Origin: JBFHRE01 sp041746105
GTDB taxonomy: Bacteria > Actinomycetota > Acidimicrobiia > Spongiisociales > ZC4RG35
DNA length: 64,000 nucleotides
Direction: 5' to 3'
NCBI GenBank assembly: GCA_041746105.1
Contig: JBGTHP010000021.1
Location: 1-64,000 of the forward strand
Shown: positions 7,830 to 16,542 of the stretch, one piece after another
How positions within the stretch are numbered: position 1 is the stretch's first letter
How the letters are laid out: every line of letters starts with the position of its first letter
Notes under the pieces: generated by a model
What the model was told of the DNA's origin: nothing
The model's input: the letters and a program-made list of their open reading frames with translations, nothing else
The model's database searches: none
Made by a program: the position numbers and the translations under genes

Positions 7830-8700
7830 CTTGCAATGGCTCTCGGAGCCGCCCGCCGAGCTGGTCCGAGAACTGGCCGCAACCGTGCCCACCACCCTTC
7901 AGCCGGATCGGAGCAGTTGACCGACCACATACACGGCTCGCCGATCAGGCGGTCCACCCGCTGTGTGGACATCTCCCGACCCACACCCGGCAGGTGTTCA
8001 GCGTCGTCGCGGCGGAAGACCGATCAGCGAAGCGGCCGTGGACCGGCGCCACCACCCATGCCATCCCAGACGAAGAGGAAGCCCTGATCGCATGGGCCGA
8101 GGTCGCCATGTAGATAAACCGGTCGGTACCCGTGATCGCGTCACGGGCGACGCGGATGGGCTCAGCCCTGCACAGGCGGAGGCGGTGGCCGCAGTTGCCG
8201 GTGGCGGAGGCTTGGAGTTGATCGTCGGCCCTGCCGGCACCGGCAAGACCACGACTCTCACCTCCTCCGTCGCCCAACGTCGCCCGGTGTTCGGCGTTGC
8301 GCCGACCGCAGCGGCAGCCGAAGTGTTGGCCACCGAGACCAGCATGGCCGCCGACACGTTGGTCAAGCTCCTCATCGAGAATCGGGATCCGACCCGGCCA
8401 CCCGGCTCCGCCTATGACCTGCCGGCCAGAACCACCGTGATCGTCGACGAAGCCGGCACCGCCACCACCCCCAAGCTCGCCGATTTGGATCGGCCCGCCG
8501 ACAATATGGCTGGAGGATCATCCTGGTCGGAGACCCCGCCAGTTCTCAGCAGTGGGCCGAGGAGGCATGTTCGCCCACCCCGTCGACAGCTACGGAGCAG
8601 TAGAGCTGGATCGGGTACACCGTTTCCGTCACCACTGGGAACGCCAAGCCAGCCTCCGTCTCCGCGCGGTCGTCCTTCGCACCTCCCGGGCCGCATTGGG
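7830..8700 (+). pseudogene. decayed second MobF relaxase-helicase
   Basis: Pieces of a TraA/TrwC-like protein occur in order but in different frames. Near 7837 PPAELVRELAA matches the relaxase segment PAELVRQLAA; GGRPISEAAVDR follows near 8018. The longest frame (about 8150-8520) has LELIVGPAGTGKTTTL, FGVAPTAAAAEVLATET and TTVIVDEAGT, parallel to the intact gene at 3030-3310. From 8560 a further frame reads AVELDRVHRFRHHWER, matching AIELDSIHRFTHHWEA. The relaxase domain with the three His is missing. The copy clearly derives from a related gene, not from recent duplication of the intact one, since the two differ at many positions. Confidence 0.85.
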
Positions 8701-8770
8701 GCCGCATGGGGCCGCAAGATGATGCCAAAACACCAGCATCAACCGGAAGTGCTGGGAACCGAGTTCGGAT

Positions 8771-8820
8771 CGAAAAAGCGTTGAGCCCCAACGGTTTCCG
8801 GCGGGATTCGTTGGGGCTCT
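8771..8820 (-). terminator. rho-independent terminator of the tRNA operon
   Basis: GAGCCCCAACG (8783-8793) and CGTTGGGGCTC (8809-8819) form a perfect 11-bp stem with a 15-base loop. Read on the minus strand it follows the 3' end of tRNA-Phe, and a CTTTTTC tract comes six bases after the stem. Confidence 0.75.
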
Positions 8821-8825
8821 TGGGG

Positions 8826-8898
8826 TGGTCAGGGGCGGGGTCGAACCGCCGACCTCCGGTTTTTCAGACCGGCGCTCTACCGACTGAGCTACCTGACC
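8826..8898 (-). tRNA. tRNA-Phe (GAA)
   Basis: On the minus strand the acceptor stem GGTCAGG pairs with CCTGACC. The D-arm is TAGCTCAGTCGGTAGAGC, the anticodon loop is CTGAAAA with anticodon GAA, and the T-arm contains GGTTCGACCCC. The discriminator is A; a full CCA is not encoded directly after it. The gene is 39 bases downstream of tRNA-Asp and ends at the border of the element-like region. Confidence 0.95.
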
Positions 8899-8936
8899 GT
8901 CGGCAAACGGGGCGCCGAGAAGCCCCAGTTCGCTTG

Positions 8937-9010
8937 CGGGGACGACGGGACTCGAACCCGCGACCTCCGGCTTGACAGGCCGGCGTGAACTCCAGCTTCA
9001 CCACGCCCCC
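8937..9010 (-). tRNA. tRNA-Asp (GTC)
   Basis: On the minus strand the acceptor GGGGGCG pairs with CGTCCCC (one G-T pair). The anticodon stem-loop reads GCCGGCCTGTCAAGCCGGA with anticodon GTC, and the T-arm contains GGGTTCGAGTCCC. The discriminator is G, as expected for Asp. It is the first gene of the tRNA pair. Confidence 0.95.
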
Positions 9011-9071
9011 AGGGCGCACATTCTCCCCAGGAGGAGGTGTGAGCGCCAGAGTATAGAAATCCGCCCAAACC

Positions 9072-9692
9072 TCACAACCCGGGGTCGGCTGCTTCCCCCG
9101 TATTGGTGAGCCTCATGAATTGTGCACCCCTTCCGCTCAGCCGGTATCCGATTCTCAGACTCTCGGTCAGACCCAGCTTTTTCAGCTTCCTCACGTCGTC
9201 TTTGAACGCAAACCGCTCCTGACCGATCGACGCGGCGAGGCCGGTCGAAACCATCTCTGGGTTGTCGGCGATCAATTGGAGTACCCGGCGTGTCCAAGGC
9301 TGACGGTTCTTTTCCAATCGAGCGAGGCGAGAGGAAATCAACGCAACGTCATCCTTTGTCAGCCGTTCCCCGCCGGCCTCTTCGTCGGGTTGTGACACAC
9401 GATGGAACGCGACCCGGAACACCAGAGATTTGTCCCCCAGTCCGGGATCGGCTCTGCGCAGCCGAGCCTGCAACTCGGTCAGATCGCCTTGTCCCGCTCG
9501 ACGGCTCTCGCTCTCGGAGATGGTATCGACCCTGACCTGGTCCAGTGAGTCGACGGCAAGCCAGATGTCCTCTGGAGATGAGCGGATGCAATAGGTGCCT
9601 CCGACCTTGACCTGAGGGCGTTTCCAGGCGCGGAATGTCAGATCGATCTCGCCGGTGACGAGTCCGTGATGTGCGTCCGACGTGAACAGCAT
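9072..9692 (-). CDS. ASCH-domain protein
   Basis: The N-terminus (HHGLVTGEIDLTFRAWKRP, then VKVGGTYCIRSSPEDIWL) is the ASCH/PUA-like fold, in which a small beta-barrel binds RNA or nucleotides. After it come a charged region, DKSLVFRVAFHRV, and a C-terminal half that looks like a winged helix (SSRLARLEKNRQPWTRRVLQ, then FKDDVRKLKKLGLTESLRIG). A combination of ASCH and a winged-helix end suggests a nucleic-acid-binding role, but the target is unknown. The ATG at 9692 forms a TGATG overlap with the stop of the upstream amidohydrolase, so the two are coupled. Confidence 0.75.
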   Translation of the reverse strand: MLFTSDAHHGLVTGEIDLTFRAWKRPQVKVGGTYCIRSSPEDIWLAVDSLDQVRVDTISESESRRAGQGDLTELQARLRRADPGLGDKSLVFRVAFHRVSQPDEEAGGERLTKDDVALISSRLARLEKNRQPWTRRVLQLIADNPEMVSTGLAASIGQERFAFKDDVRKLKKLGLTESLRIGYRLSGRGAQFMRLTNTGEAADPGL

Positions 9693-10960
9693 CAACCCGG
9701 CCGATGCGATGTGCCGGCAACCGGTTCTCCGTTGCGAGCAACCAACCAGATCTTTGAACGATCAGAGAACAACCGCGGCTGCCGCACCGGGTTCCCGTCG
9801 ACGACGAGAAAGTCGGCAAGCATCCCCTCGCCCAACCGCCCAACCGACTCGCCGATGCCGAGGGCATCGGCGCCGACTGAGGTGGCTGAACGAAGCACCT
9901 CCTCCGGTTTCATGCCGTATTCGATCATTCGGGAGAGTTCGATCGCCGCACCATCCGGATCCGGTGAATCGGAGCCGAGAGCTATTCGCACTCCGGCCCG
10001 CCGTGCCTTTCGCAGTGTTTGTTTTGCCTGCTCGACGTTGTAGTCCCCCTGCTCCTGAAGGAGGTCGACCCATTTTCCCGATTCGGAGACGTGGTGGAGG
10101 AAGGAGAGGGTTGGCACCAGGGTCTGGTCGTTTTCTTTCATCTGGACGAGGAGGTCTGGCCGCTGGGTGAGGTTGAAACCGTGTTCGATCGTGTCGCAGC
10201 CCGATTCGACAGCCAGTGCGGTGCCGTCGAGTCCTTCACAGTGCGCCGCCGCTCGGTATCCCTGTCGGTGGGCTTCTTCGACAAAGGCGGCCATCTCCGC
10301 TTCGGTGACTTGAGACGGGTTGGGGTCCTCGAGTTCGACCGACCGGGCGCCGGTCGACATGATCTTGACGAAGTCGGCACCCTGGCGAATCTGCTCACGG
10401 ACCGCCTTGCGCATGTCGTCGGGACCATCGGCTTCGCGGTACATATCAGGAAAAAATCGGCCCCCTGGAGCTGTGGCCGACACGATGCGGCCGCACAACA
10501 GGAGTCTTGGGGCGGCGAAGGCTCCATATCGCACCGCCTGCCGGATGTCGAGGAGAACGTCTCCATAAGCGCCAACATCACGGATCGTGGTCACACCCAT
10601 GTGCAGGGCCGCTCTCAGGTTGGAGGCGGCAAGGTGTCCGATCAGGCCGGGCCGGGGAGGCTCCGATCCTTTCAAGAAGCCGGGAAAGGTAGCCGAGTGT
10701 TCGATCATGGAGACGTGGGCATGGGCATCGATCAGACCCGGCATCAGGAAACGCCCTTCCAGATCGACTATTTGGGCTCCCCGCCTCGGTGCCTTGCCGA
10801 CCGCAGATATGCGACCGGCCTCGACATTGATCGTGTCGGCCTTGATCACGGTGTCGCCGTCGAAGATGGTCGCGTTCACCAGCGAGGTTTTCTGGGGCGG
10901 AGGCTGGTGGTCGGCCAAAAACGCCGGCAGCCGGGGAACTTTCGTCTGGAAAGTGCTCAT
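9692..10960 (-). CDS. amidohydrolase family metal-dependent hydrolase
   Basis: This 422-residue amidohydrolase resembles the imidazolonepropionase/Xaa-Pro dipeptidase-like group. Metal ligands are visible: DAHAH (His80, His82), the probable carboxylated Lys199 in ADFVKIMSTG, His240 in AAHCEG, His260 in TIEHG, and Asp331 in GSDSPDPDG. The C-terminal strand ends LADFLVVDGNPV, normal for the family. The ATG at 10960 is used because the longer frame has no family sequence before MSTFQTKVPR. The substrate cannot be told; many close relatives cleave N-acyl or dipeptide substrates. Confidence 0.85.
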   Translation of the reverse strand: MSTFQTKVPRLPAFLADHQPPPQKTSLVNATIFDGDTVIKADTINVEAGRISAVGKAPRRGAQIVDLEGRFLMPGLIDAHAHVSMIEHSATFPGFLKGSEPPRPGLIGHLAASNLRAALHMGVTTIRDVGAYGDVLLDIRQAVRYGAFAAPRLLLCGRIVSATAPGGRFFPDMYREADGPDDMRKAVREQIRQGADFVKIMSTGARSVELEDPNPSQVTEAEMAAFVEEAHRQGYRAAAHCEGLDGTALAVESGCDTIEHGFNLTQRPDLLVQMKENDQTLVPTLSFLHHVSESGKWVDLLQEQGDYNVEQAKQTLRKARRAGVRIALGSDSPDPDGAAIELSRMIEYGMKPEEVLRSATSVGADALGIGESVGRLGEGMLADFLVVDGNPVRQPRLFSDRSKIWLVARNGEPVAGTSHRPG

Positions 10961-11024
10961 ACGACTTGATACCACGCGGCGAGGTGAGGCGCTGCAGATA
11001 TCGATGACTGGGTAGCGTGGGGTG

Positions 11025-11390
11025 ATGTCAACTCCGGTTCCCACCGTCAACACGATCGCAATCGATTGTCTCGACCCTGAGCGGCTGGCCCGATTCTGGG
11101 GCGACCTGCTTGGGGTGAAGGAACGATTTCGTGAGCACCAGTTCGTGTGGCTGGAGCGTCAGCGGGAAGGGGCATATTCCCTCATGTTCCAGAAGGTCCC
11201 CGACCCGACGCCCGGAAAGAACAAGCTGCATCTCGATTGTTTCCATGAGGATCTCGCAGCCATGACAAAGCGCGTCGAAGAACTTGGCGGGAGACTTGTT
11301 GGTACCGAGACGATTCCTGCATTCGTCTGGAACGTCTACTCAGATCCAGAGGGAAATCTGTTCTGTGTCGGTCACGGGACCGAGGCGTGA
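11025..11390 (+). CDS. VOC (glyoxalase-like) family protein
   Basis: This 121-residue protein has paired beta-alpha-beta-beta-beta modules: TIAIDCLDPERLARFWGDLLG in the first, and KLHLDCFHEDLAAMTKRVEELGG with YSDPEGNLFCV in the second. The pattern fits the short actinobacterial VOC proteins whose ligand is unknown. Start ATG 11025, with GTG 11022 just upstream as an alternative. Its TGA overlaps the GTG of the thioesterase gene that follows. Confidence 0.85.
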   Translation: MSTPVPTVNTIAIDCLDPERLARFWGDLLGVKERFREHQFVWLERQREGAYSLMFQKVPDPTPGKNKLHLDCFHEDLAAMTKRVEELGGRLVGTETIPAFVWNVYSDPEGNLFCVGHGTEA

Positions 11391-11797
11391 CGGGTCATGC
11401 CACCACGATCGTGGTGCGTTTCGGCGACCTCGATCCATACGACCACGTAAACCACGCCCGCTACTTCACGTTCTTTGAATCGGCTCGGATCGAGTTGTTG
11501 GAGGAGATCGGCTTCGGGATGGACGTAATGAAGGAGACGGGTTTTCAGATCGTGCTGGTGGAACTGAGCGCCGGGTTCCATGCGCCGGCGGTTCTGCATG
11601 ATCGGCTGCTGATCGAGACGGTCGTGGTCGAGGTGAAGCGTTCAACCACCCGGTGGCGCCAGGAGGCCCGACGAGCGGGGGAATTGGTGGCTTCTCTGGA
11701 TGTCAAAGCCGCCTTCACCGATCGCTCCGGCAAACCAACCAGGAGCCCTGACGGATTCGCTGCCGCCGCCGGTTCTAGAGCCGACCGGCTTCGGTGA
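11387..11797 (+). CDS. hotdog-fold acyl-CoA thioesterase (4HBT type)
   Basis: The 136-residue protein has the 4HBT catalytic motif GDLDPYDHVNHARYF near the N-terminus, with the active-site Asp, followed by the long helix FESARIELLEEIGFG. Proteins of this type hydrolyse aromatic or short acyl-CoA esters. The GTG start lies in a GTGA overlap with the VOC gene, so both are made from one message. The C-terminus (SRADRLR) ends just inside the convergent transporter gene. Confidence 0.85.
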   Translation: MTGHATTIVVRFGDLDPYDHVNHARYFTFFESARIELLEEIGFGMDVMKETGFQIVLVELSAGFHAPAVLHDRLLIETVVVEVKRSTTRWRQEARRAGELVASLDVKAAFTDRSGKPTRSPDGFAAAAGSRADRLR

Positions 11798-12515
11798 CGC
11801 GTCTCAGGAAGTCCTGAGTTTCAGGGCGTTGCGGCGAAGTGAACAGCTGAGAAGGGGGACCATCCTCCCAGCGTTTGCCCTCATGCAGAAACACCACACG
11901 GTCGGCCGTGTCCCTGGCAAACCCCATCTCGTGGGTGGCCAGCAGCATCGTCATCCCACCCGTCTTGAGTTCGCGCAGCACGTTGAGCACCTCGCCGACC
12001 AAGACAGGGTCGAGGGCCGAAGTGATCTCGTCGAGGAGGAGAAGAGTCGGCTCCATGGCCAGCGCCCGGATGATCGCCACCCTCTGCTGTTGTCCACCGG
12101 AGAGTCGATCCGGGTATTCGGTGGCTTTGTCTGCCAGTCCGAAACGTTCGAGTAACCGGATCGCATTTGTCTCGGCCACCTCACGATCGACCCCGCCCGC
12201 TCGCCGCGGCCCCAATGTGACGTTATCGAGCACCCGCATGTGAGGGAAAAGGTTGAACGCCTGGAACACGATCCCCATGCGAGTGCGAACCTGGTTGGCA
12301 TTGACCCCGGGTCTGGTGATGTCGTCGCCGTCGAGGAAGATGTGTCCCCCGTCGAGTTCTACATGGAGGTTTACCGCCTTCAACAGGGTGGACTTCCCCG
12401 AACCCGACGCCCCGATCAGGCACACCACCTCGTGGGGAGCAACCACGAGATCGATGTCATCGAGTACAAGTTTTCCGTCGTAGATCTTGCGGGCTTTTTC
12501 AACCACCAACTTCAC
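11775..12515 (-). CDS. amino-acid ABC transporter ATP-binding protein (GlnQ/HisP type)
   Basis: A 246-residue ATPase with Walker A GASGSGKST at residues 35-43, Q-loop FQAFNLFPH, signature LSGGQQQRVAI, Walker B LLLLDEITSALDP and H-loop LATHEMGF. The sequence TSALDPVLVGEVLNVL and THEMGFARD is typical of the polar amino-acid uptake group. The long open frame upstream lacks ABC sequence, so GTG 12515 is the start; it overlaps the stop of the permease gene. It is the last gene of the three-gene operon 14234-11775. Confidence 0.9.
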   Translation of the reverse strand: MKLVVEKARKIYDGKLVLDDIDLVVAPHEVVCLIGASGSGKSTLLKAVNLHVELDGGHIFLDGDDITRPGVNANQVRTRMGIVFQAFNLFPHMRVLDNVTLGPRRAGGVDREVAETNAIRLLERFGLADKATEYPDRLSGGQQQRVAIIRALAMEPTLLLLDEITSALDPVLVGEVLNVLRELKTGGMTMLLATHEMGFARDTADRVVFLHEGKRWEDGPPSQLFTSPQRPETQDFLRRVTEAGRL

Positions 12516-13384
12516 GCCGTTGCCCCCTGGCGTCTGCGCCGATCGCGATCGGTGTACCAATCTGTGAACCTGGCGAGCGGAATCGAAACAGCCAGAAACA
12601 AGACAGTGGCAGCGATGTAACTGGTGTAGTTGAACGTGAGGCTCGTGTAGATCTGCGCCTCGCGCAGCGCCTCCCTGATCCCGAGGACAAAAACCAGCGC
12701 TACGTCCTTCTGGAGCGATATCGCCCCATTCAGCAGTGCCGGAATCACGTTGCGGATGGCCTGGGGAACGATCACGTGGCGAAGGGCCTGGATCTGGGTC
12801 AACCCCACCGAGCGAGCGGCCATCCGCTGGCTTTCGTGGACCGAATCGATTCCTGACCGGTAGACCTCGGCGGTGTAGGCCGAATAGCTGAGAATGATGG
12901 CCGTGAGCCCCCAGAACAGCGCAGAGTTGGTCAAGCCCCTTATCTGGAGGGCGGGCACACCAAAACCGAGCAAAAGGATCAGAAGGATTATCGGGACTCC
13001 TCTGACGACATCGATGAATCCGATGACAGTGGCGCGGAGCGGGAAAAAGGCAGGGCCGCGCAAGGCCCGCACCATCGCCAACACCAGTGAGATGACGAGG
13101 ATCAACACTTCGGCGATCAAGAACATGCGGATGTTGAGCCAGAACCCCGACACCACCTTGGGCCAGGAGGATGCGAAATCCTCCGGGTTGAGAAACTGTT
13201 GCTGGATGGCCGGCCATGTAGAGGAGGTGCCGATGAGTGCCACGATCACAATGACGAAGACGGCTGTGGCGACGAATGCGATCAGTGCTCCGCGGGCGCC
13301 TTCCTCCCGCATACCGAAGAAGAGCCGGGCCCGCTGCTGCGCGACCCGGCTCTGTCTCGTTTTATTGTCCTGGGAGCCGGTCAC
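12512..13384 (-). CDS. amino-acid ABC transporter permease
   Basis: About 290 residues. After a 35-residue basic cytoplasmic start come a first membrane segment (GALIAFVATAVFVIVIVALI), a large loop, and about five more segments. The HisMQ-type motif SAYTAEVYRSGIDSVHESQ and the EAA-like loop QRMAARSVGLTQIQALRHVI are present. GTG 13384 starts five bases after the stop of the binding-protein gene. A single permease gene implies a homodimer or a partner elsewhere. Confidence 0.88.
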   Translation of the reverse strand: MTGSQDNKTRQSRVAQQRARLFFGMREEGARGALIAFVATAVFVIVIVALIGTSSTWPAIQQQFLNPEDFASSWPKVVSGFWLNIRMFLIAEVLILVISLVLAMVRALRGPAFFPLRATVIGFIDVVRGVPIILLILLLGFGVPALQIRGLTNSALFWGLTAIILSYSAYTAEVYRSGIDSVHESQRMAARSVGLTQIQALRHVIVPQAIRNVIPALLNGAISLQKDVALVFVLGIREALREAQIYTSLTFNYTSYIAATVLFLAVSIPLARFTDWYTDRDRRRRQGATA

Positions 13385-13388
13385 CCGC

Positions 13389-14234
13389 TCAGGGGGTAAT
13401 CGTCTTGATTGCTCCGGCCTGGGACATCCATTCGTCTGCCAATGCATCGAGTGTCCCGGCGGCCCGTAGGCTCTTGAGCGCTTCGTCGACACATGCCTTG
13501 AGGGGTGACCCTTCTCGCATCAACAGGCCGAAGTTATCCGCCTGATCTTCTGAAACCTCGAACACGCCAACGATCGACGCCTCGGGAATCTCAACCGCGG
13601 TGATGTAGTACGCAGTGGGAAGGTCCGTGATGATTCCGTCGACCTGCTTGGCGTCCAGTGCCGATTTGGCGTCGACGTTGGTGTCGAAGACGGCGGCGGC
13701 AGTGTCCGGTTGGATCACGTCCTCGATGTAGGCCAGGCTCGTCGTCCCGATCTGGGCTCCCAGATTCAGGCCTTTCAAGTCTCCCAACGTGGACGCCGAC
13801 ACAACGGGAGAGTCCGAGTAGGCGATGAGAGCCTGGTTGGTGGTGTAGTACGGAACCGAGAAGTCGACCACCTCATCTCGATCGTCGGTGATCGAGTACT
13901 GCTGGAGGTTGAAGTCGAAGTCCTTCGGGCCGGCAACGATGGCGTCGTCAAAGCCCGTTCGAATCCACGCGACCTCGTCGTCGGTGAACCCGAGCTCGCC
14001 CGCCACCGCGTAGGCGACGGCGGCTTCAAAGCCCTGCTTGTTGGTTGGGTCGTCGTCAACTACGTAAGGAGGAAACGCTGGTTCCCCCGTTGCGATTGTC
14101 AACGTGCCTTCGGTGACCAGCGTCAGGTCCTCCTTGGCGCATGAGTCTCCGCCGGGGGTGGTGTCGTCGGTCGCCGATCCACAGGCAGCTACCGCGAGTG
14201 CAAGGACGATCAGTGCTGTGAGTTTTTTCGTCAT
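13389..14234 (-). CDS. extracellular amino-acid-binding lipoprotein (family 3)
   Basis: This 281-residue solute-binding protein has a lipobox ending in Cys18 (LALAVAACGS) and the family-3 core: GTLTIATGEPAFPPYV, then AVAYAVAGELGF, DFSVPYYTTNQALIA and LKGLNLGAQIGTTS. The pair of acidic residues in TDDRDEV and the mostly polar pocket fit a polar amino acid, but the ligand cannot be named. ATG 14234 gives a normal signal peptide; the upstream extension is not family sequence. It is the first gene of the transporter operon. Confidence 0.9.
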   Translation of the reverse strand: MTKKLTALIVLALAVAACGSATDDTTPGGDSCAKEDLTLVTEGTLTIATGEPAFPPYVVDDDPTNKQGFEAAVAYAVAGELGFTDDEVAWIRTGFDDAIVAGPKDFDFNLQQYSITDDRDEVVDFSVPYYTTNQALIAYSDSPVVSASTLGDLKGLNLGAQIGTTSLAYIEDVIQPDTAAAVFDTNVDAKSALDAKQVDGIITDLPTAYYITAVEIPEASIVGVFEVSEDQADNFGLLMREGSPLKACVDEALKSLRAAGTLDALADEWMSQAGAIKTITP

Positions 14235-14299
14235 TTGAGTGATTCCCGTTCTCTCTCGATGGGCGCCGAATGCTACCGGCTGTCCAGTCGTGTCGAGTC

Positions 14300-15004
14300 T
14301 CAGGCACCGAGGAACTGGCTGACCCATTCACTTTTGGGGGCGGCCTTCATCATTTCGATGGTTCCGGTCTGGACGATGTGGCCGTCATTGATGAGGGCGA
14401 CCCGGTCGGCGATGGATGCGGCTTCATCATGGTCATGGGTCACATAGATCGCGGTGGCCCTTCTTTCCAGGAGCAGCGCTCTCATTTCTCTGACTAGGCG
14501 CTCCCGCAGCAACCGGTCAAGGGCACCGAGTGGCTCGTCAAGCATGACAAGCCGTGGGCGAGGGGCGAGGGTCCTTGCGAGAGCGACACGCTGTTGCTCT
14601 CCCCCAGAAAGAGCGTCGATCTGTCGCTCGGCCATCTGCTCCATGCCGACCCATTCCAGGGCTCGATCCACGCCCTTTTTCAACTCCGCCCCGCGTAACC
14701 CCAGTTGTGTGAGCCCAAAAGCCACATTCCCCCATACGGACTTGTGCGGGAAGAGAGCGTATTCCTGGAACATGAGGCCAAATCGGCGACGGTGTACGGG
14801 AGTGTCCCGCAGATCGGCACCGTCCCAGCTGAGAGTTCCGCGGTCTGGGCGATCTAGGCCGGCGATCAGTCTGAGCAGGGTTGATTTGCCGCTGCCGCTG
14901 GGCCCGAGCAACGCGACCACTTCTCCGTCGGCGACCTCGAGGTCGACCCCGGCCAGAACAATGGTGGATCCGAACGCCTTGTGAATGTCGCGGCATTGGA
15001 GCAT
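14300..15004 (-). CDS. thiQ: thiamine ABC transporter ATP-binding protein
   Basis: This 234-residue ATPase has Walker A GPSGSGKST, Q-loop MFQEYALFPHKSV, signature LSGGEQQRVALART, Walker B RLVMLDEPLGALD and H-loop THDHDEA. This is the iron/thiamine/molybdate branch. It has no C-terminal regulatory domain, as is usual for ThiQ. The ATG at 15004 shares bases with the permease stop (TGATG). The thiamine assignment rests on the riboswitch and binding protein at the head of the operon. Confidence 0.85.
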   Translation of the reverse strand: MLQCRDIHKAFGSTIVLAGVDLEVADGEVVALLGPSGSGKSTLLRLIAGLDRPDRGTLSWDGADLRDTPVHRRRFGLMFQEYALFPHKSVWGNVAFGLTQLGLRGAELKKGVDRALEWVGMEQMAERQIDALSGGEQQRVALARTLAPRPRLVMLDEPLGALDRLLRERLVREMRALLLERRATAIYVTHDHDEAASIADRVALINDGHIVQTGTIEMMKAAPKSEWVSQFLGA

Positions 15005-16542
15005 CAGAACGTCCCCAACTCGCCCACTCGCCCTCGGTCGGCAACAAGCGTGATGGCTCCGGTCAAGACCATCAAGACCACGGCTAGCGCGAGGGCCCCT
15101 CCGTACGATGCAAAACCGGGGCGACCGAGCAGTTGGAACAGCAAAGTCGGGACTGTCGCCGATGCGGGCCTGGCGACGAACGTCGAAGCGCCGAACTCGC
15201 CGAGCGACACCGCGGCCGCGAAGCCGGCACCGACCGCCAGCGGTCTGGCAACGAGCGGTAGTTCGATTTGGCGCCACACCCCCCAAGGGCTTGCTCCAAG
15301 GACCGCCGCAGCTTCGAGTAGATCGGTTCTCAGCGAGCGGAGCGCGGGAATTGTGGCTCTCACCACGAACGGGATCGCCACCAGAGAGTGGGCGAGGGGA
15401 ACGATCACCCACGACCTGCGGAGGTCGATCGGACGGTCCAGCGCCACCAGCATGCCCAATCCGATGGTCACCGCCGAGGTGCCGAGCGGAAGCATCAAGG
15501 CCAGGTCGAAGACTCCTGATGTCATACCCGATTTGCGCGCAATCACCCAGGCCGCCGAGCCCCCGATCAGCAAGGCCATGACCGTGGTGAGGAAGGCAAA
15601 GAAGAGCGAATTTCGGATGGCGGAGACCGGTGTGACAGCGAGTGGGCCGGGGTCCGCCAGGAATCGCCATCCAACCGCGCCAGATCGAAACGAGCGCCAG
15701 ACGAGAAGCGCCAGCGGGAGCAGGTGGAGCGAAAGCGTTACCCCCACAACCCCTACGCCCAACAGTCGGTAACGGCCAAAAGGTCGAAGCCGTTGGTTCT
15801 CAGAAACAAGATGTAGACGGCGGCCGGCGCGCCGCTGCACCCTGGCGTACAACAGCATGGTCACGGCTACCCCCAGAATCTGGACGACCGAGAGGGCGGC
15901 AGCGGTGGGGAGGTCGAGGAAGGTGACGGCTTGCTGGTAGATCTCGACCTCCAGTGTGCGATACCGCAATCCCCCCAGCACCAGCACCACTCCAAAGGAC
16001 GTGAAGGAGAACAGGAACACAATGGCGGCCGCCGCCATCAACGCAGGTGTCAGCATGGGGATCGTGACCGCCCGAAAGGCGGTGAACCGAGGTGCCCCCA
16101 GGGTGCGAGCCGCTTCGTAGGGATGCCGGTCGAGGCGCGACCACACTCCACCTACGGTTCTCACGACGACCGCGAGGTTGTAGAAGACGTGGGCGGCCAG
16201 GATTGCCCAAATCGAAGCCGTCCATCCAATGGCCACGAACGCCGTCGCCACCACCATGGTCGGCATCACGAAGGGGATGGTCACCAAGGCTCGCACGGTT
16301 TCCCTACCCCGGAATGTGAAATTCGAGAGGATGGCGGTAAGCGGAAATGCGACGATCACCGTCAGAGCCGTCGAGGCGAGAGCCTGCCATGTGGTGAACC
16401 AGATCAACGAACCAGACCCCCGGAGATCGGGGGTTCCCGAGACAAACCCGGCCCACAGGATGCGGCCGAGCGGATACAGGAAGAATGCGCCTACATAGAG
16501 GGCGGGAACCAGCGCGAGCAGCCAAAACCGTTTTGATCTCAC
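15004..16542 (-). CDS. thiP: thiamine ABC transporter permease, fused double domain
   Basis: A membrane protein of 512 residues made of two permease modules of about six segments each, as in ThiP/FbpB. The first starts FWLLALVPALYVGAFFLYP, with the EAA loop EAARTLGAPRFTAFRAVTIP. The second starts YRLLGVGVVGVTLSLHLLP, with the EAA loop LEAAAVLGASPWGVWRQIELP. GTG 16542 is preferred to the longer frame because it overlaps the thiB stop as GTGA. It sits between thiB and thiQ. Confidence 0.88.
   Translation of the reverse strand: MRSKRFWLLALVPALYVGAFFLYPLGRILWAGFVSGTPDLRGSGSLIWFTTWQALASTALTVIVAFPLTAILSNFTFRGRETVRALVTIPFVMPTMVVATAFVAIGWTASIWAILAAHVFYNLAVVVRTVGGVWSRLDRHPYEAARTLGAPRFTAFRAVTIPMLTPALMAAAAIVFLFSFTSFGVVLVLGGLRYRTLEVEIYQQAVTFLDLPTAAALSVVQILGVAVTMLLYARVQRRAGRRLHLVSENQRLRPFGRYRLLGVGVVGVTLSLHLLPLALLVWRSFRSGAVGWRFLADPGPLAVTPVSAIRNSLFFAFLTTVMALLIGGSAAWVIARKSGMTSGVFDLALMLPLGTSAVTIGLGMLVALDRPIDLRRSWVIVPLAHSLVAIPFVVRATIPALRSLRTDLLEAAAVLGASPWGVWRQIELPLVARPLAVGAGFAAAVSLGEFGASTFVARPASATVPTLLFQLLGRPGFASYGGALALAVVLMVLTGAITLVADRGRVGELGTF

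Larger units (their letters stand above)
1..8825. mobile_element. right part of a decaying integrated element
   Basis: The block contains the end of a tyrosine recombinase, a MobF relaxase, two toxin-antitoxin modules (one broken), several small unrecognised genes and a second, frameshifted relaxase. It stops at the 3' end of a tRNA-Phe gene (8826), the classic side for recombinase attachment. No second copy of the tRNA 3' end was seen inside the window, so the other boundary would lie to the left of position 1. Element identity and boundaries are inferred from gene content; the right boundary is only a proposal. Confidence 0.5.

Noticed and set aside
13389..14234. Assignment of a specific amino acid to the binding protein
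   Set aside because: Pocket residues cannot be placed securely by eye; only the family is supported.
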